DNA from: Paralichthys olivaceus
Lineage: Eukaryota > Chordata > Actinopteri > Pleuronectiformes > Paralichthyidae
Reading direction: 5' to 3'
Length of the DNA stretch: 64,000 nt
Assembly: GCF_024713975.1 (NCBI RefSeq)
Contig: NC_091099.1
Coordinates: 5,396,501 to 5,460,500, forward strand
A program made the position numbers and the translations under genes. The notes below the pieces were generated by a model. That model made no database searches. It had not been told where the DNA came from and saw nothing but the letters and a program-made list of their open reading frames with translations. Below, piece after piece: positions 1 through 13,100 of this stretch (positions within the stretch are counted from its first letter, which is position 1; each line of letters begins with the position of its first letter).

Positions 1-1130
1 ATCCCTCGTTCACATAGCAGCTTGGTATTCAAGGAGCACTGTTGCCCCCTGTGGACGTTTGACGTTTAATTATAAAAATCGGTACAGCTGCTCATGCATG
101 GTTAGAATAAATCAATGAAGAAGAGCAGATGAAGAAGGTGAATAAGAACCACCAGTGGGGGGGTGCAGCAGGAGAGAATCTTCTTTATTATACTCAAATC
201 TAATCAACATTTCAAATCATCAAAACAAGGGGAAAAAAATGCTGAACATATCATTTCAAGAAATTTTATATTGAATTCCATTTTATTTGCAAGGTGCCGA
301 CCCACAACATGTATTAACCCAGTGCAATTTACATAGCAGGGTTGAGACCGTACGATATAGAGACACACAACAGTTCCCACAACGTGTCAAAGATAGATAT
401 AAAGTCCTGAGTTTCAAAATGATTTTTTTCCACATTGTGAAAAGGTTTAAAAGAATTTAACTTTTATCACTTCACATTTGTTAAAGTTCTTCTGGTCTTG
501 ATGGTCACTCAAAGCTCTTTACAGCAGTTTTTCTATTCACCCGCTCCAACAAATGACAAGTGACTCACACACAATTTAGGGCTCAGCAACTTGCCTCAGG
601 ACACATCAACAGGAGGAACGGCGGATACTGTGATCGAACCATCAGTCTTCTATCCGCTCTACCTCCTAAGCCACAGCCGCAAAGCAGAGATTACAGAAAC
701 ACAGAACAGAAACTCCACTTATGTGAGCTGCAGTCCTTTATTTTTCAGATTACAGAGGTGCTATTGATTACAGTTTGCTGCCTAAAAGATGTATGGATGG
801 TCATTTGTCTCTTAAAGAGATCAAGCGCGTTCAGGCGTGACATGGATGAGGCAGTTTACTGGAGACAACCAAATATCTACAGGATCATCCTTAAATACAG
901 GTAGTATGTGAACCGGTGTCAATATCTCAAAATATGACACAAGGCTGATTCTCAAAGAGAATAGAGTAATGTTAAGTAAACACAAAAAGACCTGTACAGA
1001 TGTGTAGGAAGATAAAGCGGAAACTGTTTTTTCATCGTGATTAATCAGACTGTGCATCTTGAAGGAATCATCAATCGTAAAAAAACCCTTCTTCTCAATC
1101 AGTCTGGTTTTCTTGGCAGGTTGTTAAAGA
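1..1130. other. 3' UTR and downstream flank of ush1c
   Basis: No gene is visible on either strand. The stretch follows the ush1c stop codon (minus strand) and is probably its 3' UTR plus flank. Possible minus-strand AATAAA signals (read as tttatt on the plus strand) lie at 184-189 and about 284. An old interspersed repeat occupies roughly 500-682. Short open frames here look like chance. Confidence 0.5.
500..682 (+). repeat. Degenerate teleost interspersed repeat
   Basis: The segment runs from a motif like AAAGCTCTTTACA through AACTTGCCTCAGGACACAT and GATCGAACCATCAGTCTTC to CTCTACCTCCTAAGCCACAG. I recognise this wording as a very common dispersed repeat in spiny-rayed fish genomes, here diverged. 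I cannot assign it to a named family from sequence alone. It is not a tRNA gene. Confidence 0.6.
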
Positions 1131-4100
1131 CTAGAAGAACGTCCTGCGGGAGAAGAGACAAGAAATAATCAATAACCAGTTAATCTAGTCAATGAGAGGA
1201 GTTAAGTAAAGTCATTTATTATCTGGCCTTCTGGGTGATGTATGCGTTGGATGTTTCTTCTGTTTACCATTTGCTTTAGTCACTGCACATTTAACACAAC
1301 AGAGCAACACACATGCAGGTGACAAACAAAGAAATAAAAGATAATTTCTCCCTATTTCATTTTCTGACTGAGGAATTAAACTGAGTGGGGAAACAATGCA
1401 GCCGCATGCTCAAACATATGCAAATGACTACAAAATATTATAAATAAATTATTATTAAAAGAATCAAGAAGTTAATTTGCACATATTTGAGTGTGCAGAT
1501 ATTTCTCTCATTCAGTTTAATTTCTTTGAGCTCCAGCTCCTCAGCCAAGCCGGATATTAGATGAGCAGTGAGTTTTGTTTCCTTAACTGAATCTGGAAAG
1601 TCCACTTCTTTGGCTTCTTTTCTCCCCAGAGTCTGGCAACATGTTCATTCTTACTGTACCAGAGCAGTGTCACTTTATGAGTTTGTATGTCAGAACATGT
1701 CACAGTCCCGTGGAACAACATCAATCAGAACAACTGCTGAAGGCTGGCAGGACAACTAGGCTGCTTTTTATGAGCGTCCGTGACCTGACGACATCGGACA
1801 ATACCACACGAGCCGTACATATATGAATGTGTTTATATACGGCTCACTGTGTCAGGAACTGGCAGATATACTGTGGGATGGGTCACTCATCGCATTAGTT
1901 ATAAATGCCTTCACTTAAATAGCCTGGCTGTGTAACCGTCCACCACATGCTACAGCAATAAAGACACAATGCCCTGAGGTGATGTTCTAAGAGGAAAAAA
2001 ACGGAAACCCTGCACACTGTGTCTGTCTCACGCTAGCTTTTCACGGTCGAGGTCTAACAGAGATACATTAATCTGTCAGTTTGACAACAGCGATGGGAAA
2101 AATACTGCGTGTCTGCTTTCTTCTGATTGACAGGGAGACTGTCACATGTGCTCACGAACATAAAAAACAAAAACAAAGGCCACACCAAACATCCCCTCGG
2201 AGACGTGCAGTGAAGAAGAGGAGGTGTGAAGACTATGTGGATTACCAGGACGAGGGTGAGCTAGTGCTGAAGCAGGTAGCCGTGTCTGTACAGTGTGGCA
2301 CTGCTTTCAAACACCTTTCTGTTCACAGTGGGACTGACTGATGCTGATCTAGGGCTGCACACACGTGCACACACGTTATTGTGATTAAATAAAAAAACAA
2401 AGATGATCGTGGTTATACATTTATAAACTAAAAAATAATAAAGACTCAAAAGGAACTCTTACACTTCATCTTCATAGTCTTTCGGAGGAGAAACAGCGAT
2501 CACAACATCGATCCAGTCCTGAAAGACACAACAGTAAATATGATTTTTTTCTGTCTTTATGAACAAGTGTGTTCTTTAGTTTGAGAGCAGGACTTATTGA
2601 TTTAATGTTCAGGTTTTGTGACGATTTCACCCCCTTCAAATGGCCTCTGCTCACACAGATTTCTTGCGCTCCACCCTCACCTCTTCTCTCCACGCTCACG
2701 CTGCTTTTAGTATGTTGAAATTGTACCAGCAGAACGCCAGGTCTAGTGCTTTACTTATGATGTAATAAAGTTGTGGAGGATAGGAGAGCATGAACGTGGT
2801 TAAAATAACCGCCCGTATAGGAAGCTCAAAGAACTAAAGCTAATGCACCCACAACAAAAGTGGGATTCTTTATCAACTCTACACAATTCTTTTGGTTGGG
2901 GAAATTCGACAGGTTTGTTGCACACAAAAAGTCTGAGAGCAGATGTTTCGTCCAAGCAACAAAATATCTGACAGCAAGCGTACAGTTTGAGCACAAGCAG
3001 GTGGGGGGGCTACTAGAGTGTAAGTGCAGGGCTTTGAGCGAACACATTACAAAATCTGAAGGAGAAATCAATAAGTCCTGCCCTAAAACTGAAAGACCAC
3101 ACTGCTGAGAGGATAAATAAACAAAAAAAGAATCTGTAAGTAAAGAGTGTGTCAACAAAAAGCACAAACAATCAATGTAGGTTCATGTGGTTTCAATATA
3201 ATCAATAACACGCTCTGCTGTGGTGACATATCTTTTTATTAATCGAGCCTTTCATTGTACTCTAGTGTGAGTCATACCCCTCCACTATTCCAGGCCCGAG
3301 CCAGAGAGTTTTGTCCCTCGGTCAATGTGGCATCGATCAGGATTTTCCCGTTCACGGCCATGAGTTCATCCCCTGGTACAATGCCCCCTGCAAATAGAGA
3401 CTTCCGAAATTTAACTGCCAAACATATTAACACACACACACACAGACACACACAGACAGACAGAGACAGAAATACGTGCCAGCTCCAGCAGCAGACATAA
3501 ATACAGTCGGCATGAACAGCCACTCAGACGCTTGGCTCTCTCTCAACTGACTCGTGTTAACCCGCTGACAGTGATGCAGAGCTGAAGCGAGGCAGCATGT
3601 CTGAGCTGTGCACACAGAGCAGGTGTCATTCACTGGTTTCCTGATGCCTTGCCACGCTCCCCTCGCTACAGTTCGCCATGGAGACAGTGTGATGATAATG
3701 TACAGATATAAGCACAGTCTGTGTACACACAATACAAGACGATTCTGTTCTCCGAGGTTTGGTTCACTTTACACAAAGGACTTTTGTTTTCAGTGTCAAA
3801 TGTATTTGCAGTTCAAATATGAGATTTTGCTTCAGAGCCTGAACAGGGATGTTGTCTGTTGAGATCTTCACTCACAGGTTTATAGTTGTATTTAACAGCC
3901 TGTGTTTACCTAAGTGTATTAATACAGTCTAATAAAACTGCTTTATCATAAATCAAAGTGTGAATGTTATAGTGTTCAGTGTTTGGATTACAGTTTTTAA
4001 AGAGGTGTTAAATGGTGAATGGACTGTGTTTATATAGTGTTTTTACACAACAAGTCACATTTAATGATTCACACACATCAAACAATGCTTCTATACAAAG

Positions 4101-7100
4101 TGCAGCAACAAAATAAAAAGAGATGCCGCTTGGCCGTCTCCTGACTTTTCCCAACCCCCGTCTTTGTCTGTGACCCGCCATGGGAATCGAACAGGTGAAT
4201 TCACGCACATATAATATTTATGTCTAAAGAATAACACAAGACAGTCAACACAGTGTGTGGTTAGTAAGAGAAACCATTTTAAAATGAGGTTCTCTTCGGA
4301 CATACACATACATGATTTTTTAATAAACTTGAATGGATTTTAAGTTAACATGAAGTTAAAACATGAAACCAAACTGACCGTGCCTATCTGCAGCTCCACC
4401 TTCATACACAGAGCACACCACCAACTTTCCCAGAGGAGAGTCTGCTCCACCCTCCAGAGCCAGGTCGAGCTGTCCGGTCTTCAGAACAGCCAAAAACACC
4501 ATCAGTCATGTTTTTAGAAACTCTTACCTCATTTATTTTAAGTGAATGCAGTCGCTACCTTTTTGATTCTCAGCAGCCTCACGTCTCGTCCGTCTATCTG
4601 GTCCGAGGAAAACTATTTACAAACAGGATAAGGATTTAAAAAGTGGAGGGAAAGGAGCACAGCAGTAATATAGTAGGTAGAGAAGTACTTCCAGGACTTT
4701 TTATTTTTATTTTAAGAGAAAGGGAACTGATATTGTAAGAGTGAAATTAAGAAAGGTGAATTTAGTTTTGTGAATACAGGTTTAAATATCGTAATTGCTC
4801 AGACATGAGATTAATAAAAAAGTTTACACTTATTTAGTGTTCACAGTAATTTGAAATCCATATTCTGGTTTATTTTATTTTAATTTAATACTCCATATGC
4901 TGGTTTCAGTTATTACAGCTGCACCCTCATCCCTTATGAAATCTACGAGTTTCTAGGGGAAGGATTAAGTAAGTAAGCTAAGCAAACAAAAGTTACATTA
5001 TTTAGTTGTCAATCCAACTTCCCTTCTAACTTCCAAGTGAATCCAACCCTTTGTGTGCTATTAATATTGTATATAGACAAAACAACAGACATTTCTTGGA
5101 GCTGATGGCAAAACAGTCAATTATCACATAAAGCAACAAATTTGTGATTTAGATTTTTGTACATCTTTTGTTCCTGTGAGCAGAGATCTGTAGATGTTAA
5201 GCTGCACATTTATTGTATTTTCCACTTTATTGTCATGTTAAGAAGATCAGGCATACGATACCATTGAGTAGGGATCAAAACCGTCCTCGTATTTCTGAAA
5301 TCCCTGAAAGTAAATCAACATGGAGCTCATTAAAAAACTGATCAATACATTGAAAACAAGTTAAGAGACAGGCCACAGATTAAACCTCTGTGAATGTGAG
5401 CTGTGTAACAAGTCGATGCATCAAGTGCACGTCAGATTTCCTTTGGCAACCAGCTCTGTGTTTATGTTTTGGCTCCACAGTGAATAAATAGAAACCATGA
5501 GACGGAGACTTTACTTAAAATTCAATTATCCCTAAAAGGCAACTGAGAAAAAGGCTCTCAGGGAAAGAACACACACATTTAACTTAGTGATGTAGTAGTA
5601 ATCATTGCATTAGGGAATAGGATACACTTTTACTTTCATTATATTTTAAAGTAAGTACTAAGTTACTTTTTTTTACCTTTAATCAAGTGAAAAGTTTTAG
5701 TGCTTCCTCTACCACTGCCAACCTGATTATGGACTCTGGTTAGATGCTAAACTGCATCCCCGGGAAGACCAGACAGAGGAGGGCCAGAGACGCAAGAAAT
5801 AAATATCTAGAGCTGGTCACAGAATATAGAAGGCATGGAGGGAAGGCCCACTGTGAGCCCATTGAGGCGGCTGCAGGGGCTCAGCAGGAAAGTCTTTACA
5901 CCGGGATCTCAGTCTCTTTGCCTAAAGAGGGCTGCTAACCTCACCAAAGCTGGGTCATACGCCTTCCAATGATCACCCCAAGCTGGGTGTCCGATGAAAA
6001 TAGACCCCAAACACCCTGGGGTTCATCAATGGTGATGTGAAGTCACACCAAGTGGTATTTTGAAATAAAGTTTAATCTACTCTCATCTAAAAAATATGTG
6101 CATAATGACGGTGCTGTACACAGATAACAACTTCCTATGAGCCTTTATAGGATGGTTCTTAATAAATAAACCATCTGATGCCGGTAAAGATCAAATCTAA
6201 TCACTGGAGAGACAAAAAACATTGTGAGGCGCACGTTCACACTCTGCACTACAGCGTCCATCGAATCAATGAAAGTGCAGTCATGCATATGCTCCACAAC
6301 TGGACCTAAAGGCAGAGATGCAGCCAACAGAGAGCTGACGTAAAGAAATAATAAAGGAGGAGCCACCACTGGGGCTCCAGTGAACCGTGAGGAAACCTGA
6401 CGTGTGAGCATGGAGACTACAAGTGCAGAACCAAGAACAGAACAACAGCACTCGAGTGATAAAAGAGTGAGAGAGGTGGTTATAAGTATGGATTACTTGT
6501 CGTTTGTTGTTTGATTTAAAAGACGAGTTGAAAGGCACCATCCGTTTCAGCATTTCTTGAGGCTGAAACACAAAATATAAAAAAATAAAGAAAAAAATAA
6601 AGAAAACAAGCGTCTTAAACCCCCGAAAACTCTATCTCATAACATCAAGAGAATACAGATGAGTGACGCAGCAGTTTGCCAGCAGATACACTCAGCTACC
6701 ACAGTCAAGGTGCCCTTCACCAGGGCGTGTCGCCGCCAGAGGCCGCTGGTAGAAGTTGTACTCTCACTCTCAGGTGTGAACGTGTGACTCTATCAACGTG
6801 AGGAAGAGGGTTTGTGGTTGCTCGGTTCTCATTAGAGCTAATTTGACAGGAAGGATAAATGTGTTCCTGGTATGATCTAATGACCACACACTGGGATTCT
6901 GTGAAACAGCTGGAGCGTCTGGACGGACCCGACTCCCCAGGAGTTGAAAAAGAGGCAGAGATTTATACTTCAGCTCGATGATGACACACTGTGTGAGAAG
7001 TAGATCAGTGTGGTGCGTTTCATACCAGAGCATCTGAACGGACTGCAGCTTTGTGTGGATCTGGTCGGTGCGTCTGCGACTGAGGCAGCATGACGGGCTT

Positions 7101-10100
7101 AGACATGACAGGGGCCATCTGACGCCTCTGGTTGGGGGGGCTAGGAGCTAGTTGCTATTGGGGGGAGAGACCGTGTTTCTACAAGCAACAGCTGAGCACA
7201 GGTTCAAAAGCATCTTGTTTTTGTAGGATTGTAAGAATCTATACGAAATAGCACAACTTTGAAAAAAAGCAGCGGGTGTTTCCAAAACATGACACAAACA
7301 GAGACTCACCAAGGGACCGCTGGAGGTGGAAACGTGACTGGCATGTGATGTATTTCTCATTACCTGAGCCACAGTGAAATAAAAGAAATCTTTCAGCCCT
7401 CTGGCACATGCAGCACAGCGCAGGAATACTGGTGCAACACACACCCACACTCACACACATTTTCTTAGATATCAAAGCCTGGATGAGGTTTCAAAAGCTT
7501 TCAATTTAATTTTTTTTTTAAATCAGCTCCTCTCATGAGCTAGTTCATGATGCTGGTTTCATCATGACTACACACCACACCAAGAGATCACACAGCTTTA
7601 AGAAAACACCCATAACAAAGGCTTCTCTGAATGCATGTCCTTCAGATGAAAGAAAATTGTAAATCAAGGACTCTCCAATTTAGTCGTGCTAATACGTTGT
7701 ATCACTCTCTTCATGCATAAAACATTCCAATGCATGAAAACACTTTAATGCACAGACCTGTGCATTAAAGAAAATCCATTTTCTAAATAGATTGAAAAGG
7801 AAAAACAATCCTTTCCATCCATAAATCCAACACTCCAACAACAACGTGAAGCCGTTCTGCCACATCACTCCTCTCGAATGAGAATCTCTAACCTTTGGAC
7901 TGGAGGGGTAGGACATTTCACTGGCGTTAGATGAGTAAATTCCTCCTCTAGGGAGATAGCCACCTGTCTCCCACTCGCTCCTGTGCTCGGGCGGACTGGG
8001 AGGGTGTTGGAGGTGATGGTGAGGGTGATGGCGGTACACACCGAGGGGGCCCATTCTATCCTCAGAGTGTTGTGGAGGTGGGGGTGGAGGTGGAGGTGGA
8101 GGCGGTGGTGGAGGAGGGGGGTGGCGGCGGCGGAGGAGGCCGTGGAGCAGGTTGAGGCGAGGATGGAGGCCTTGACGACTGAAACGATGGAGGGTAGTGG
8201 GAAGAGGGGTGGCTAGCGAGATGGGCTTGCAGAGGGTGAGGCTGAGGGTGGGACTGTGGGTGAGGCCTGCGCCCCTTGTTGGTCAAGGTAGAGGGGGCGG
8301 AGGGAGGTTTCCTAGCATGTGGAGACGGAGGTCTGCGCTGAGCCGGTGCTCGAGAGGGAGGAGGAGAGTAGTTGGGGATGGTGGGGTTCAGTCTGGGTGA
8401 AGGTGGAGGGAGAGGTAGGGGAGGGGGAGGCTGGCTGGTGCTGGGCTGCGTGGGGGCCAGTCTCTTCAGTGGGCCCCTCAGGCTCTGATCAACCTCATCC
8501 AGGTTGATGTCATCCAGGTCAGTGGTGGCCAGATGGAGGCCACCAGCGAAACGCTTCACCTTGGGCTCGGAGGCAGGAGAGCGTGGCGGGGAGAGCTTAG
8601 AAAGTCAGAGTGACATGATAAATGTTTCAGCTCATGTTCATTCTCCTTTTAGCCTAAACAACAAATTCACATTTTTACAACCCTGTTCCCTCTTTCCCTT
8701 CCCATCTATGGAAAATGAGCTAAACCTTAAGTCATTTGCTAAACCTGCTGGGGAAGAGTTGCCTCTTATACATTTTTTGAAGAGTCCATCGATGCTAAGT
8801 TATCAGAGCTTTACTCAACTCTATGTCACAGGAAATATAAAGTTACACGTACAGACAAAACTTCACAAAGAAAAGAGGGGGTTGGACAGAGGTCTCACTC
8901 TCTACCTCTGGGGATTCGTTCTCCACACAGGAGATCTGCTCCAACCGAGTTTGACAAAGACGCTCAACCCAGTGCTGCACTTTCTCAGACTCCTCCAGGT
9001 CTTCTCTCTCCGTCTCTGAAACCTGGTGCAGAGGCATCGCCGGGCCGCATCAGACAACAAGCATCAAACCCTCACGCACATGCTAACACACCTGCTCACG
9101 CGCTCAGGTCTCAAATAACCAGGATGTAAAACTTGGTGGCAGTTCAAGGTGACTTTGCTTTAATGTGCATCGTAAATATAACATCATAAAAGTCTGATTA
9201 ACTTGGGAAACCCCCCCCCCCCTCTTTCTTTTCATACCTCCTGCACCAGTCTATTGATCTTCAGCTGCTTCTCTCGTTCGTGCATCTCTTCTTTCTCCTT
9301 GGCGAGTTTCAGCTCAAACTCCATCTCCTTTTTGTTTTTCCTCTGCTCCTGGAGCGTGTCTGTGTTTGACACTTTCTTCTTTTTCTTCTTCTTTTCTCCC
9401 TTCTGAGGGGCCATCGGTTAGTCAGCATAAACAGCAGGTGACAGACAAAATCTTCCACTTCAAACCACACGTCAAATAGCTACTGACAATAACACTTTAA
9501 ATGAGTCACAGCAAGTAAACTTAGAGTTTTAGAAACAAGCTGGAATGTGTGACCAGCACCTTGTCATGAAGCCCGAGAGAGTTCAAATAAAAATAGAAGT
9601 TATCCTGAACACCACACTGAGCTCACACTGCTGACAGTACCTTGCGGATTGACGGCAGTTTCCCCTCATATCGATAAAACCAGCCGAAAGCTAAGGATGG
9701 ACATGAACATGGGTCATTCTCACAGTACGTTAATTCAAAACCCAAACTTTAAACAAAATCTCAGCAAACACCAAGCAGGATATCTATTTGAAAAACAAGA
9801 CATTGAAGAGCCACAACACAGCATTCAAGGAGAAATTATGTTTGGGCCTCTTCTTCAGGAAACTCTTCTTGAAAACCAAATGATGCAAACTGCTTTTGAG
9901 AAAATATTTCAGGTTGATTTTTGGGTTTCATTGTGAATTCAGCAATAAATAAATGCCAAATTCTGTAAAGTGAGCTACAGTTACCGCCCTGCAGTTGCAT
10001 GCCTTCCCCAGCCAGTACAGTTTCAGTGTAGACTTTTTTCCCCAAAACTCATATAAGGTCTAAAATAATCTAAAAAACCAATCTAAGTAACAACTGGTCA

Positions 10101-13100
10101 ATATTTGAAAAGAATCTCAGAAGGCAGACGACATGAGATGATTTGCTCAAGAGGCCAAAAACATGTTTGAGTGACCATTGTGACCTTTGACCTCCAAATT
10201 CAAATCACTCCACCCTTGAGTCAAATTGAACGTTCAGACCAAATTTGAAGAAATTAGCTTGAAGGTGTTCTGGAGATTTCGTGTTCACAAGACTGACACA
10301 GTTGGACAGACAACCAGGAAACATAAGGCCTCCGGCCACCGTCTCAGAGGCTTAAAAACTTGTCACCATTGGTTACATTCTGGTTGCCAAAGGAAATCTC
10401 ACACTAGTCTCAGTGTGTTTGCACAATCATCCTCCGAAAGCAGCTGTGACAATGCACAGCTGAGGCTCAGGACTTACTTGTCTGCCCTCCTTTTCCTCCT
10501 CGTCTTCCTCTGCGAAGTAGCTGCCTTCATCAGCTTAGAGGAGAGGCCATAAATAGCAGCACGGCACACAACAGTGACAGAAAGAGAGCGTGCAGACAGA
10601 GAGAGGGAATAAGGTGAGAGTGACTAGAAGACTCATGCATTTTAAGGAGGAGAATCAATCAGGCGGCCTTACGAGAGCTCTTCGTCTTCGCAGTGGTTTT
10701 TGTTTCAGGTGGGGCAGGTGACGGGCTCTTCGGGCTCTTCGGGCTCTTGGGCCTGTTTTTCTTGCCCCAGTCCTCCTCCCACTCTCTGCTGTGCTTCTTC
10801 TCCACAGCATCGATCCTACAGAGGATGACACAACAAATTAGGAAAATAAGATTTATTATTAAAACAATACTGATTTGGTACTTTATGGAAAATGAGTCGC
10901 ATACTTCTCCATTTCCTTCTTATAACGCTCCTCTTCTTCTGCAGCTTTCTGAGAAATTTCCATCTTTCTCCTGGTAAACACAACATAAATACACTGGTTT
11001 CAACACAACACTGTCCACACATCATGCTGCAGTGCAGAATTGTGAATATATGACTTTTAACTGCTTTTAAAAACCCTCCAGCACTTGATATGCAGATATC
11101 AGAAGTAGTTTATAAGTAACGCTCCTGGTTTAGACAGAAATCTAAACCAGTAGATGTGTGAATGAGCAGCATATGTTGAGCTGCCGGGTCAATGACTGAT
11201 TCCTCTGTTCACAATTGTGGAAAACTCTGTGTTGCCGTTCTGCTTTGGATGTAAACAGGCCATGCAAAGCCCTGAATGGCCTGACAGGTGACGGAAGGAG
11301 TTTGATTTCTAAGAAAAGCAGAGTCAAAGTTCTCCACTGTTCACTCACTGCTTCTCCTTCTCCTGCTGATCTTTGATGATTTTGTTGGTCTCCAGTGCCA
11401 CCCTCTTCTGGTGCATCAGCTCCTGCCTCTCCAGCTCCCGGCGAGCCTCCACGGCCAGCCGCTCCTCGTCGCTCATGAACAACTCGCTGCCCTGAGAGAT
11501 TGACAACAGCCAGAGACAATAATCAGTCAAAGACAAGACATCGTGCAGCGGGGGACCCAAACATACACACTTATGTAAATAAATGCATCAGACAGGCCGT
11601 AAGGAAAACACAGTCCTCGTCAATAAGTCCTGAGACAAACAAACTGCCAAGTGACTTGACTGATGATACATATTACTCTCGCAGACGGCCGGGCGGAGGC
11701 ACAGGCTTGTAATGAGACGTCTCCAAAACAAAATGCCACATCAATCTGTGCGCTGCTGGAATGCAAAGAGACCAAGACAGAAATGTCTGTTCACACGTCC
11801 ATACAAGATGATCCCTGCACTGTTTTTACCTTTAGTACATTTCCACAAGTGACTTCGAAAGCTTATAAAGTGCAATTTAATACATTTCCTATTACATCAC
11901 TCACAATATAAACAATGATTCTAGACGTTTTATAAATATACAATTTTGTTTTGCCACTAAAACTATGGAATGATTTTAACATTTAATACTACATTTAATA
12001 GAATTTACTAACATGCTGGAGGATTTCCGGGAAACACTAAACATGTAATAAAATCATAAAAACTCTTATCCAGGAGAAATCTAAAAGTGTCATGAGCAGA
12101 TGCAGTCTTGTGTATCTTCAACTCTGCTGTGGTGTGAAGTGTATTCAAAAGTACTCACACTAGTTTACAGGGGAAAAAACACAGATGAAGTCAGCTGCAA
12201 TAAATAACATGAGCTGGTTTCAGACGTGCTCTGACCTCCAGACATTTTCTTGACATTTTCCAGAAAAGCTTTTTGTTGTGAATGTGTCTGAACTGGACGT
12301 GAAAGGAAAACTCTGGAAAATGTCCAGATAAAATGTTCTATATACACAGTAAATGATCATTATTATTAGGCATAATGGAGTTAGTGGACTTACAGCTCCT
12401 GTCAGAACAGTAATAGTCAGACTCCTGCTGCTCTTCAAGACCCTCACAGCCTGGGAAGAGAATAACAGAAAATTATAATAAGACTTCAAATGAACATTCA
12501 TTTTCTAAGATTATGGGGAGGCCATTAACACTGCTTCTTGGCTTGTGTGAAGTACATTCTTCACTAGGCTGTGAAATCATCACTGGTTCCAAATAAATAG
12601 TGTAAAACCTTGAGAGCTTCGTTTTCTCTCAGCTGCTTTGGCAGATTAGCAACTGTCGTCATCACACAGATCAAACATTACTAGGGATGAAGAGTGTCTG
12701 TTAAAACACGTGGACACTCTAATAAGTTGTTGGTGATTTAGGTTAATGGACAAAATACAAATGATAAGATTTGAACCCACCTCTTTGTGGTCCGTGTTGG
12801 TGAAATCGACCCCATTCACCTCCACAATCTGGTCTCCAATCTATAATTTTAAACGAGACGTAGAAACAGTTCACAGCAGGCGGGAAAATAACATGTCAGC
12901 ATTTCATGGAGGTGTTTCTGAGAAATCACCTGAAGTCCAACTTCTGCAGAGAGAGAGCCAGGTTTGACGTTACTGATGTAGATACCGGGTTTCTGTGTGG
13001 GACCGCTGGAGATGCTGATGCCCATTCCCTTTGTGCCCACAAGACTGAGGAAAACCTTCTTCTCCTTGATCTCCTTCCCTCCGATCGATGCCAAGCCTGC

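Noticed and set aside
540-682. tRNA-like gene or tRNA-derived SINE with B box (GATCGAACC)
   Set aside because: No cloverleaf can be drawn; the wording fits a known dispersed fish repeat.
7983-8507. Plus-strand Gly/Arg/Trp-rich open frames
   Set aside because: They are antisense shadows of the proline-rich harmonin exon.
8062-8559. Minus-strand open frame as a stand-alone proline-rich protein
   Set aside because: It is the first frame of the harmonin-b PST exon; it lacks an ATG at its start and continues upstream into exon sequence.
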